From Progne subis subis (taxonomy: Eukaryota > Chordata > Aves > Passeriformes > Hirundinidae), in the NCBI GenBank assembly GCA_022316685.1, contig JAKJHU010000054.1:2826501-2890500 (forward strand): a stretch of 64,000 bases of DNA, given 5' to 3'. Position numbers and translations under genes: made by a program. Below the pieces are notes generated by a model. It was given only the letters and a program-made list of their open reading frames with translations, did no database searches and was not told the DNA's origin. Of this stretch, positions 40,155-50,389 are shown one piece after another; within the stretch, counting starts at the first letter, position 1; the number at the start of each line of letters is the position of its first letter.

Positions 40155-40510
40155 CTAGGACATTAACCCACCTAGCCTGACCTCTGTACCATCAAATGAC
40201 AGCCCATTCTCTCTGCAGGGAGTGCAATAGCTCATTTGAATTCAATAATGCACTTTCTAGAAAGGCAATCAAACCTGGATCGGAGGACATAAAGGGATAG
40301 AGAACACACTCCTTCTTTATTTTGTTCCACAGGATAATCACTCTGTAACAAATGTGAACTAGATGATTCATTAGAATTTTTCTAACTCCAGCTCTCTGCA
40401 TTGTTCTGGTTCTTGCTATGCCTTTCCCCCCTTGATTACAGCTCTTAAAACTGGCATTTTTCTCCCCATGTTAGAACTTGCAGTGTAATCAACCTGCCTC
40501 TCAACACCCT
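40155..40510 (-). mobile_element. Ancient CR1 LINE fragment, antisense
   Basis: Read on the plus strand, this is the reverse complement of the 3' region of an old amniote CR1. The sequence order fits closely: a CCTAGCCTGACCTCTGTA segment, a TTTCTAGAAAGGCAATC segment, then GGATCGGAGGACATAAAGGG, TTGTTCCACAGGATAATCAC, TGGTTCTTGCTATGCCTTTC, CTCCCCATG, and GTGTAATCAACCTGCCTCTC. The identification rests on remembered CR1 sequence rather than an alignment. The copy is heavily diverged, so it is an old insertion, probably shared widely among birds. The sense strand of the element is the minus strand. Confidence 0.68.
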
Positions 40511-42917
40511 GTAACAGCCAAGCTCAGCAATGTCTCTGAGCTAGAATCTGTGCTGTTCCTCTGAAAAGCAGTTCAGTTATATGATTCATCCTGCCAGTAA
40601 AGACCATTCTGTTACACTTTTCCCAGTTCCCTCTGCTTTCCCTTTACATAAATCTCATGGCATGGATGCACTGGCATTTCTGTGTTTGTCTGTGAGTTTT
40701 CCATGTGCAGCTGAAGGTGTTTGGGTTGGCTGCAGGACCCTGTGTGTCCATATAACTCACTGCCCAGTCAATGTCTTTGTGCTGTATCTGTGGTTCTCTC
40801 TGAGCTCAAACTTCTTTCTGCATCAGAAATAAAAGGATGCTCTTGCATGCTCATTCAGCTTGGTCCTGCATTGCTCCATGTTCCATCAGAAGTCTGCCTG
40901 AATTTTGGAACATATATGTTGACCTTTGATAGTAAGTTGGTATTTGGGATAATTTTTCATTTCTTGGGGGATATGCTGGATTGAGGAGTTTTGGAGGAGT
41001 CACTCCATAGTCTTTTTAGGCAGTTATTCTAATGTGCATTAAGCCACCATGGTTCCAGCATTAGCTGTGTTTGTGTGCTTGATATTGGTTAAATGAAAAG
41101 AAAAAAATGAAATTAAACACCTGTTCCTTAATAAAACTGTGCTTTCTTAGCTGCTTTCAGGAGAACCATCTGACTCAAAAGACTAAGGTCTTTAATTTTG
41201 CCATACCTTTTAATCTCACTGACATCTTCTGACCATTATTTTCTGTGTGCAGAGCCTGGGGTAGACCAAGCAGTGAGAAAACAGACAGTGAGAGCCTAAT
41301 AGCAGAGTAGAATAGGCTGTGGAGCAGACCATTTGTATCTGAGGGCTCCTGGACACTTTGGCTGCTCTCTTTGGAACTCCTTGAACCTGCAGTTCAGCTG
41401 TGCTTAGTGCCTGATATGTTAAAAAACCCATGAGTTTTGCTGGGCAAGCTGAGTTGTCCTTGGGAAGCCATTTCACTTATTTTTTTCCTTTTTCTTATTT
41501 TATTCTTTTCCTTTTCTCTTTCTTCTTTTTAGTTCTACCATTTTCTGTTGTTTTTGATTAGTGTTTGTTTGATTGGTTTGTTTTTTGTGCTTCTTTTTGG
41601 GCTATATAACATAAGCACTGTCACTTATAACTTATAAGCACAAGTACACCACTAGAATTCTGAAATTACTGGGGACATGAATAAGCACTTTTGGCAATAT
41701 AACTGTTCCCATGTAGTCACATCTGAACTGAAGATGCTGCTATGGAGCAAAAAATGATCCCCTAGACTTCAATAAGTCAACCTGAACATTATCATTCAAC
41801 CAGACATGTTGTTTCTGCTACTGAAATGAACTCTGGAACATCTGTGCAGGCCCGATGTTAAAATGTCACCTCTCAGTATTTGGGAGTGCCACGTATCACC
41901 GGAAATGGCGTTTGCTCCTTTCCTCAGCGGTGTTGCACAAATTGCAGCTGACTCATCAAAAAGTGCCCTTTTCTCTGGTAGCATCCTGAGGGTTACCTTG
42001 GTGGCATCTCACCAGATTTCTGGCATAGTCTGAATCTGGTGTCATCGGTGGGCAGGGTGTGACACAGCCAGGTATGCTGAGCACACACGGGCTGTGCTGC
42101 AAGCAGCTCTGTGTTCCTCAGAGAAAGGCAGTGAGGATTTGTTTAAATACCTGAGAGACAAAGGCTTTAATCACAACACATTTTCTTAGGTAAGATCAAC
42201 AAACTGAGAGAAATCTAAAATTGTAACATGCTGTTCTTGGACATGCATTGGCTCTCCAGCAGTCTTTTTATTTCTCTGGTTTTAGTTACCTTTTGTAGTT
42301 TTATGACAGGTATGACAGGCTGGAGCCACTTTGGTTGTGAACGCTTCTCTTTGAAGATTCTCCTTTTGAAATGAAATGTTTCTTGGCCATTCTTAGCTCA
42401 AAGGTGGAACTTTATAGGGAGCGGGATGGAACTGTTTGCAGCGGGGGGAACTCCAGAGCAATTTTACTTCCTTTGAAGATGTGTGTTGTTCCTGAAGCTA
42501 CTTCTGTGCAGTAGGAAAATCATCTGGGGCCAAGCAGGAAGTTGTGAGGTCGGTCGCATATCCCAGCGAGCATCCCACTGCCCCTTCCCTGACAGCCCAT
42601 GCAACTGGAGACAGCTCTGGGCACTCAGGATAGGCAAGAACTTTTGTACAGATTTATTCTTAAAACCCACATCTGAGGGTGGGCCTGCACAGCCCACGTG
42701 GAGTTCATTGTTGGGTATGAGCTGGTTGTGCTGTAGTCATTGGTTTAGTTTGGTGGGTTTGTTTTGTTTTTTTTCCGGCTACCTCCACGCTTCCGCCCAC
42801 CCGTGTGTTTGAAGCTCGTTGTGCAGTGCTGAAGAATAATAAAGGTAGATAAAGGAAATTTATTACACGACCCACTGCGCTGGTGATGCTGGGTTAGGTG
42901 AGACCCTGCCTCTCCCG
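40511..42917. other. Intergenic stretch upstream of the minisatellite
   Basis: No gene is recognised. It contains a C/T-rich stretch near 41480-41530 ending in TTTTTAG, and a T/G tract at 42741-42775. CpG content begins to rise from about 42.4 kb, as often seen on the approach to a CpG-island promoter. An AATAAA-type motif does not accompany any recognisable gene end. Confidence 0.5.
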
Positions 42918-43637
42918 GGCTGAGGGGAGCGGAGCTGAGCTGAGCTGAGCAGGAACCTTCTCATGGCGGGGCTGAGGTGAGCTGAGCTGAGCGGGAACCT
43001 TCTCATGGCAGGGCTGAGGTGAGCTGAGCTGAGGGGGAACCTTCTCATGGCAGGGCTGAGGTGAGCTGAGCTGAGCGGGAACCTTCTCATGGCAGGGCTG
43101 AGGTGAGCTGAGCTGAGCGGGAACCTTCTCATGGCGGGGCTGAGGTGAGCTGAGCTGAGCTGAGGGGGAACCTTCTCATGGCAGGGCTGAGGTGAGCTGA
43201 GCTGAGGGGGAACCTTCTCATGGCAGGGCTGAGGTGAGCTGAGCTGAGGGGGAACCTTCTCATGGCAGGGCTGAGGTGAGCTGAGCTGAGGGGGAACCTT
43301 CTCATGGCAGGGCTGAGGTGAGCTGAGCTGAGGGGGAACCTTCTCATGGCAGGGCTGAGGTGAGCTGAGCTGAGGGGGAACCTTCTCATGGCAGGGCTGA
43401 GGTGAGCTCAGCTGAGGGGGAACCTTCTCATGGCGGGGCTGAGGTGAGCTGAGCTGAGGGGGAACCTTCTCATGGCAGGGCTGAGGTGAGCTGAGCTGAG
43501 GGGGAACCTTCTCATGGCGGGGGCTGAGGTGAGCTGAGCTGAGGTGGAACCTTCTCATGGCGGGGCTGAGGTGAGCTGAGGGGGAACCTTCTCATGGCGG
43601 GGCTGAGGTGAGCTGAGGGGGAATCGCCTCATAGCCG
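42918..43637 (+). repeat. 42-bp minisatellite with GAGCT/GCTGA core
   Basis: TCATGG starts recur at 42961, 43003, 43045, 43087, 43129, 43176, 43218 and so on to 43592, about 17 units. Most spacings are exactly 42 bp. The exceptions are 47 and 37, which add or remove one pentamer of the internal GAGCTGAGCTGAG core, and one of 43 with an extra G. Units differ mainly at GCAGGG versus GCGGGG and GAGCGG versus GAGGGG. By hand count the array holds about 34 AGCT sites. The plus strand is strongly G-rich relative to C. The unit length is a multiple of three, so the minus strand stays open as a 231-codon repetitive frame that I regard as spurious. Confidence 0.95.
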
Positions 43638-43990
43638 GGATGAGGGGACCACCCGAGGGCCAAGCTGAGGCGGGCAGAGGGAAACCTCACGCCCGGGCTG
43701 GGCTGGGCTGTGGCGCGATCACCTCAGGGCCGGGCTGAGGTTTCTGAGGAAGCGCCTATGGTGGCCAGGGTGAGGCGGGCTGAGGGAGGACCTGCTCCTG
43801 GCCGGGCTGAGGGATTCCCTCAGGGCACCTGGGGGTGCTGGAGGGACACGCTCAGGGCCACACTGAGAACGGATGAGGCGCCGATCTCAAGCGGCTGACG
43901 GACCTCTCGGGGCCGGTCTGAGGAGGGATAAGGAGGCGCCCTGAGGGGATACCCCTACGGGCTGTTCTGTGGAAGGCTGAAGGGCCGGTG
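43638..43990 (+). repeat. Degenerate continuation of the minisatellite
   Basis: Variants of a GGGCCGGGCTGAGG / GGCGGGCTGAGGG theme recur at irregular 30-50 bp spacing with many substitutions and rising CpG density. This looks like the older, unhomogenised flank of the 42-bp array, merging into the SPNS2 CpG island. No open frame here is convincing. Confidence 0.65.
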
Positions 43991-44340
43991 AAGAGCACGG
44001 CTGAGGGAGCACATCAAAGGGCCGGTTCAAAGGCGGCTAAGGAGCCGCCCTACCGAGCAGCCCCGGGCCGGGCTCACGGACCCTCGGGGCCGCTGGGGCG
44101 GGGCGCGCACGGCCGACGGGGCGGGGCGGGACGCTGGGCAGGGGCAGAGCCTCCCCGGGCCCCGCCCCTCCCGGCCCCGCCCTGCCCGGGCTGTCAGCGC
44201 CGGCTTGTCCCGGGCAGGCTCGGGGCGACCGCGGGATGCGGCGCTGAGCGCGCTCTGCTCGCTTTCTCCGTCCTGCTGTCCGTCCGTCCGTCGGTCACCC
44301 CGCCCGGGCTCCCGCACGCCGAGATTCCTTCCCGCAGCCC
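43991..44340 (+). promoter_or_regulatory. SPNS2: CpG-island promoter and 5' leader of SPNS2
   Basis: Very high GC and CpG density lie directly upstream of the SPNS2 start codon. GC boxes (Sp1/KLF-type) are visible at 44095-44104 and 44118-44130 on the plus strand, and as CCCCGCCCC at 44160-44168 and CCCCGCCC at 44175-44182. There is no TATA box, consistent with dispersed initiation. A CCGT tetranucleotide run lies at 44279-44292. The exact transcription start cannot be read from the sequence. The pyrimidine-rich stretch ending CCCGCAG at 44337 could even be a splice acceptor, which would put the true promoter further upstream. Confidence 0.75.
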
Positions 44341-44635
44341 ATGATGTGCCTGGAAAGCGACGGCTCCTCCGGCAGCAGCCCGGGCTGCGGCGGGCGGCTC
44401 CGAGCCGGCGACGAGGAGGAGGAGGAGGACGGCGAGCGGGGCTGCTGCGGCCGGGGCGCCGAGGGCGAGGTGCAGACCCTATCGGGCAGGATGAACCCCC
44501 CGGCGGTCGGCAAGCACCCCGACCGCCCCGCCGCCCTCCGCAAGGCGCCGACCCTCGGCCGGGCCCGGGTAGCGGCCGCCGGCATCCTCAGCGTGGGCAA
44601 CGTGCTCAACTACCTGGACCGGTACACGGTGGCAG
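44341..44635 (+). CDS. SPNS2: SPNS2 exon 1 (sphingosine-1-phosphate exporter), partial
   Basis: This is the first coding exon of SPNS2, the major-facilitator-superfamily transporter that exports sphingosine-1-phosphate across the plasma membrane, notably from endothelium, where it supports lymphocyte egress and vascular development. It encodes 98 codons plus the first base of a split glycine codon. The start MMCLE matches the SPNS2 N-terminus as I remember it. An acidic run (residues 24-30) and paired cysteines (35-36) lie in a disordered cytosolic tail, followed by EVQTLSG (43-49), which is also typical of SPNS2. Residues about 77-98 begin transmembrane helix 1 and contain the Spinster-family signature [13 protein letters not shown], with Asp93 and Arg94. 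The exon ends at CAG|GTGAGC (donor at 44636) in phase 1. A second ATG follows immediately; I keep the first by homology. SPNS3 and SPNS1 are less likely because of the N-terminal match. No later exon lies in the window. Confidence 0.92.
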
Positions 44636-45115
44636 GTGAGCGCACCCCGCGGCTCTGAGGGCATCCCCCGCTGCCCGCGGACAGCCCTTCTCGGGCACGG
44701 TGCATGCTGTCCCCGGGGTTGTCCCGGGCTGGGCTCAGCGGGGCTCGCCCGCCGTGCCGGGGCTGCAGAGGGAGGGATGGCGTGAGGGATGCGGCGCGGC
44801 GGGTGCCCATTGTGCGGCCCCTCCGGTATTGTTCTCTAGTTTGTCTGAATTTTATCGAAAATAAGAGGAGCGCCCTTTGTTTGTCTGGGCTCGATGGCGG
44901 AATGGGTGCTCGGTGGGATTCGGGAGGGACCGGTGTCTGCGGCGCGGTCAGAGCGGAGGGCGCTCGGCGAGGTTCGGGGTGATGGCAGACGCGTTATCGA
45001 TCCCGGCTCGGGGCGAACGCTGCGGGCGACAGGTGCAGCTGCGGCCGGAGAGACACAGCCTGCTGCCAAACGGGGCGAGACAGGCTTGCGAGCGCGGGGT
45101 GTCCTTGGGTGAAAA
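44636..45115 (+). promoter_or_regulatory. SPNS2: Intronic shore of the SPNS2 CpG island
   Basis: High GC and frequent CpG continue about 480 bases past the splice donor before falling to the AT-rich level of the rest of the intron. Such first-intron CpG shores commonly carry proximal regulatory sites. Several chance open frames in both directions reflect the low stop density of this base composition. Confidence 0.6.
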
Positions 45116-47352
45116 TCGCAGCGAAGCAAATCCCCTTTGCTTTGTTTTCTGCGGAGTGCCTGGAACACCCGGCTGCCCTTCAGCCCTGTGCCAAGGAGGG
45201 TCCCTTCCCTGCAGAACTCCCGAGCAGGTGACAGCAGAGCTGGCAGGAGCGGGCGCAGGAGGAGCAGCTAGGCAGCTGCAGTGCACTTTGCACTCGGTTT
45301 TCTTGAGGTAAACACTTAAAATCGTGCTCTGGTGGGTGTGTGATCAGCCGTACTGTGTGAACCACTATGTTCCTCAGTACTCATTACTACCGTGAAGCTC
45401 AGCTCCAAAGCAAATGTCTGTTTGGATGTTTGCTGTGCCATCCCTAGAGAGGACTCCTTGTTTATTCATGTCAGGCAATAACAGCAGGGAAGAGGATCAT
45501 CACTGAACTTTTTCTAATTAGAAATGAAGTAGGCTTGTTGGTAATCAACTGTCTCATGTCATTAGAATATAATACATATTCTCTGTTTGGCAATACTGAT
45601 AATTTTATCTTCAGAGCTTACAAAGGGGTTTGTGCATGTATAAAATTGTCTCTATGCATATATATGTTTTAATCACTAGGACTCAATGTGGTGTTAAGCA
45701 AATCTGATATTTGTTTATACTACATTAAAATAATATATGTTTGTAGGGCAGTGATAGAGAGCAAGGGACATAAATCCAAGTCTCTGTTGTCAGAATAAGT
45801 TGGCCAGGTTGTATTTATTTTGTCTGGAATAGGGAGATGGGGAGGATTAGAAGGAAAATTCAGCTGGCAGCATTGTGGCTTGTTTTTCTTTTTAGATGTG
45901 GCTTGTTCCTTCAGGAAATGTAAAGGCCAGTATTGGGAGATATTGAGTACGGCTGGTAGTCAGTCTGTCACAGAAGGAAGCTTGAAGATACAAGGTTAAT
46001 CTGTTGTTATTGAAGAAAATTGTAGTGCGCTCCCTTGCCCTCAAACAGGGACCTCTCTAAATAGAGTTTTACTACAAAGCACCTTTAATGCATGGGAAGT
46101 TTCCTTTTTAGGAAGCTATTCTTCCCCTCACACATTCTTTTAAAAAAACAGCAAAACACATGTAAGTTCACCTATCCGCTCTAGCACTTCCACCGAGACC
46201 TCTGCAATCTGAATTTTCTGCCTGCAAGAGCTGAAAGCATCTTCTTTTCTGGAAAGGCTGGAAGGTGCCTGGCCAAGCAGAAGATAAAAATGCCTGCCTA
46301 CTGTAATGTGGCATTGCCAAAGCCAGTGCTGTGATTGCTGGCATTTCTAGGACAAGCTCTGGTATTACTGCGCTCGATAACTGCCCTGTGGAACTTACCT
46401 ATTTACATTCAGCTTGGTCTCAAACGTTTAAGATCTCAGACATCAGACTTGCCTTTGGGGTCAGAATCAAACTTTGCATTGGGCTTTTTGTCTTCTGTCA
46501 ATTGGTATTTACTTTTCAAACTGGTGTTATATAAAGTGCTAATCTAAAACATGAAATAATTTAAATCCAGTGTAATGGAAGAGTTGTGGTAATAAAAATT
46601 ATATGTTTTGAGCTCAAAACTGACTTGATTATAAAGTCTTCTCTAAAAGTAATCTTTACTTTTGTGTTTTGAGTCTTAGTGCATACCACATGCTTATGTG
46701 ATGTGCACTTGCAGATGAATCAAGCTGGCACTTTGAATATTCAGCTCATGTCTCAAGACAGGTAATAATTAGTAAATACAACTCTCCAGACCTTCAAAGT
46801 ACATTTCAAATATGAATTGTTGCAGCAACGTAATAAGGAATTTTAACACCAGCCACATTATGGCAGGGGAAGTAGCATCAGAAGTTATGGTTTACCTAAG
46901 GCCGGTGGACTGTTGTGAGAACTGGAATTAATTTCTGGTTCCAGCTCTATTTGAAACAAGTGTTAGAAGAGCAGCGGTACCAATGGAAACTGGTTCCCGA
47001 GGATTTGTCTCTAGGGTGATCCCTGCTGTGGATTCTCTGATGTCAAATAATAGTTGACCTTTGTCATTAGCCTTTCTCTTCTTGTCTTATGAGTCTTGCA
47101 TCTGCCCAACCATTTTTTAAAATGAAAGTGTTGGAAGCTTTGGGACTTCTTCCTGCTGTCAGATTTAGTCAAAGGCAGGTCAGTGGCCTCCAAAGCAGTT
47201 AGGAGGCAGCTGGCAGACAGACACAAGCAAACAGAGTGTCCAGGTGTGTCAGCATGATACTCCAAGTACATCTTCTGCCTTACTTGAGAACTTGGTTGCA
47301 ATCATTTTGGCTTTCCATAATGTATAAGCAAATGCAAGTATATATTTAGTGT

Positions 47353-47371
47353 GTATATATATATATATATT
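47353..47371 (+). repeat. Short (TA)n microsatellite
   Basis: An uninterrupted alternating TA run, flanked by further TATA- and GTAT-rich sequence, within SPNS2 intron 1. Confidence 0.85.
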
Positions 47372-50339
47372 TAACAAGTATATGCAAGTATGTATTTATT
47401 TACTGGGGGAAAAAATCATATACAGAGTTATTTTCAGATGTAATTTCCTGAGTATCTTACATTATTTTCCATCAAATCCTTACAGAAGCTGTATGTATCC
47501 AGTCAATGCAAGAGCATCTTATGTAATAGAAAGAACTAGGCTGGCCTGTCCTATAGCACATCCTGCCCTTAAAAGTAAAAGCTTTTGCATTTCTACAAAG
47601 CAAACAGCAAATGTGTTACTTCTCAGTGTTAACACTCTGGACACTTAAACATTGTGTATAATGAGTTGGTTTTGGATAATCTGTTTTTCAAATGCAACGC
47701 ACAAGGAAGCAGCTGCCTGTTGCCCTGGTTTTGGTTTAATGACTTCCCAGTGAGGACTAAAGGAGTTTACGATGGGATCTGCCTTTTTGGTATCTGGGAC
47801 AGAGCTTGAGTGCAGTTTCCAAGATACAGGGCATACACAACTCACACCTGACACCAAGTTTGCAGCTCTTTTGGGAATACATGTTGAAAATGGGCCTCCA
47901 CTGAGGACAGGCCTGTTTCTTAAGGTTTAAGAGTAAGTTTCTTCCAGTATTTAAAAATAAAGAGTCAGCACAGCAGTAGTGGGTATTTCAATAAGATCCT
48001 TATGTTTCCAAAGAGTTGGAAATTTCCAGTGCGTGTGGAGTATGTTGGAATATATTGGTATTTGGGGGAAGCTGTCTCAGACATAAAGTACGAGTGCCTC
48101 TAATGTGGCTTTTGTAAAGAAAAGATTGAAAACTCAATCAGTGATGAGCATTACCAACTTGAAGGGAAATGATCCTCTGCAATTTTCTTAATAGGTCTTT
48201 GATCATACTGAAAACAGTTGCCTGTGGAAAAAGCATTCTTTCAAAAGCTGTGGTATTTCGCTGCTGTTAGGTTAACAAACGAGTAAGGACAAGGGGAAAA
48301 CAAAAGTAATGAAACCATCGTAGATTGAACACATTGTAGAAACTGTGAAACTGCAGGATTGCAGCCATCCCATGATGCTGGGACATATCTTCTTCCTTAA
48401 TGAAGTTTTGGGAAAAGTCATCTTGCCTTCAGAAGCTTGGAATGTGGTTTCACAATTATACCATGGGTGACCTTTTACTGTGCCTGCTGTTGACGACGAA
48501 AATAGTCTTGCTTCATTAGGGTGTCACCTCCACCTTCTAATTCAGATGCTACTTCCTGGCATTTCTGTAGTGCTTTAATTTAAAGGTAACGATTTAATTA
48601 AGCTGGAGAACTACCCAGCAAAGTAAATGAGTCTCACTATCCCACTACCGAAGGAGAAACCAAGTTGCAGAATGTTAGTGATTTGCCTGTGGTGATGGAG
48701 CTGGTGGCAGAGTCTTGGCTGGTATCAGTTCATCCTTGAGGTTCTCCATCCCTGTCGCACAATATGTCACAGACTTTGGTCTGCTGGTTCTGTCCTTTAA
48801 ATGTCTGCAACTTGCTAATAACTGTATTTGTGTTAATTAGCCTCTCATTACAACACATAGTTGCAAATCAAATGCCATTCTTTGAAGATACGTACATGCA
48901 AATGATCACTGGAAGTTGAAAGTCAAGTTTACAACTACGTAGTAGACTCCAGCTGAAGGGTTAGGAAAGGTTCAGCACTAACTCTAAAGTACAAAGACAT
49001 TCAAGGGATTGTGAGCCAAAACTGCTTCTTGTTACTTGTGAGCTCACGTTTCTGACAGTCACATAGTGCTCCATTGAGTGTTTCTTAGTGAATTCCCACA
49101 TGGAATGGGATAAAAAGAGCCCCTTCTCCCCTTGTAACAAGACTATGCTCAGTGCTTATGGCTTCAGGGAGGGAAGTGTTAAGAGGCAGTGCAAGCACCC
49201 AGGACAGAGCTCTGGAACAGAGGTAATGCTGGAAAATGTTAGAAAATAATACTGACAGAATGCACTTGAGCCAGCAGTGCCGCCAGCTCACACATGTGAG
49301 AGTTTGTGAAAGGATGACAGTGTTTTACTTGGGCAACAGGGACCTGCTACTGGTTCAAAATTCAACACGTCCTGCTTTGGGAGCAGAAAGTAGGCTTGAA
49401 GCTTGTGCACTTCAGAAGCAGGAGACAGAAAGTGCTCTGCAGCACAGTGATGGGGACCGTGCCGTGGCATCTTGTTCCCTGGTGTTCTGTTTTCCCTGGG
49501 TGTTGGGCTTTATTGCAAAGGCTGCTGCTTCCTGTTTGCTGGTTCTTATGCGAGTTGGCAGGATTTGTTCCAGAGTATTTTACATTTCAAGTGAAGTCTT
49601 ATTACGTTTCATCATAGTATTTTTTTCTTCCTTGTGCTGTAGGTTTGCCAGATACTAACTATCTTTGTTATTATGTGCAGATTTTCCTGTTTGACTCTGA
49701 GATCCTCTTTCATGCATGTTGATTAATTTTATCCCCAAAGCATCCAAGTCATCACAGCCAGAGAATGTGGCCTTTATTACATGGAGTTAATATACTCATA
49801 AATATTGAGTGTGTTCTTAAGAATAATTTAATTATCTTAGTATTCCCTTGATCTCTGTGACTGTCAATACCAGAAGCTTTGTGATAAAGCCTCTCTGGTC
49901 AAAAGTGTGGGAAATCTGTAATCATTCCTTCAGACTTTTCAAATACCATACCAAGCTGCAATAGGGTTAAATTCTATCACTCAACTTGTATAATAAATAG
50001 GAATAACTGAGAACATTTGCTCTTCATTTTTTCTGGTACACTGTGCATGAGAAGCAAATAAGCTGCTGATGACGTAGCATCATGGGTTATAAATTTGAAC
50101 AGATATTGTGAAAAACTGGTGACTTTTCCTGTAGTAAAAATCCCATAGCTCTTGCTTGGTATTTCAATTACTGAGGAACTCGTGGTCGAAAGGTGTTATG
50201 ATGTATCACCTACATCAAATAAAGTTAGTAAAGGTCATGAGGTTCCTTATAACTATGAGGAAAAGCTCCTGGTACCTCTTCAGGAGATTAAATGGGAAAA
50301 CATGATTTTATTTAACAGGTAAAAATTAGGAACCCCAGA

Positions 50340-50389
50340 TTTTTTTTTTTTTTAATCAGCAAAAAAACTCTTTTTTTTTTTTTTCTGAT
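50340..50389 (+). repeat. Paired poly-T runs with hairpin potential
   Basis: Two T runs of 14 (50340-50353 and 50371-50384) flank an A7 block. ATCAG at 50355-50359 is the inverse complement of CTGAT at 50385-50389, and the A7 block can pair with part of the second T run. In RNA this would be a weak stem with no known role. It may simply be a fold-back slippage product. Confidence 0.7.

Noticed and set aside
41480..41535. C/T-rich stretch ending TTTTTAG as a splice acceptor
   Set aside because: The tract is interrupted by A residues, and no open exon with a matching donor follows.
42863..43558. 231-codon minus-strand open frame with a 14-residue repeat
   Set aside because: It exists only because the 42-bp repeat unit is a multiple of three and lacks stops in that frame. 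The copies with indels shift frame, and there is no splice or promoter context.
44027..44317. Antisense and alternative-frame ORFs over the SPNS2 CpG island
   Set aside because: They are shadows of GC-rich, stop-poor sequence around the true SPNS2 frame, and their Arg/Pro/Gly-rich translations are typical of such shadows.
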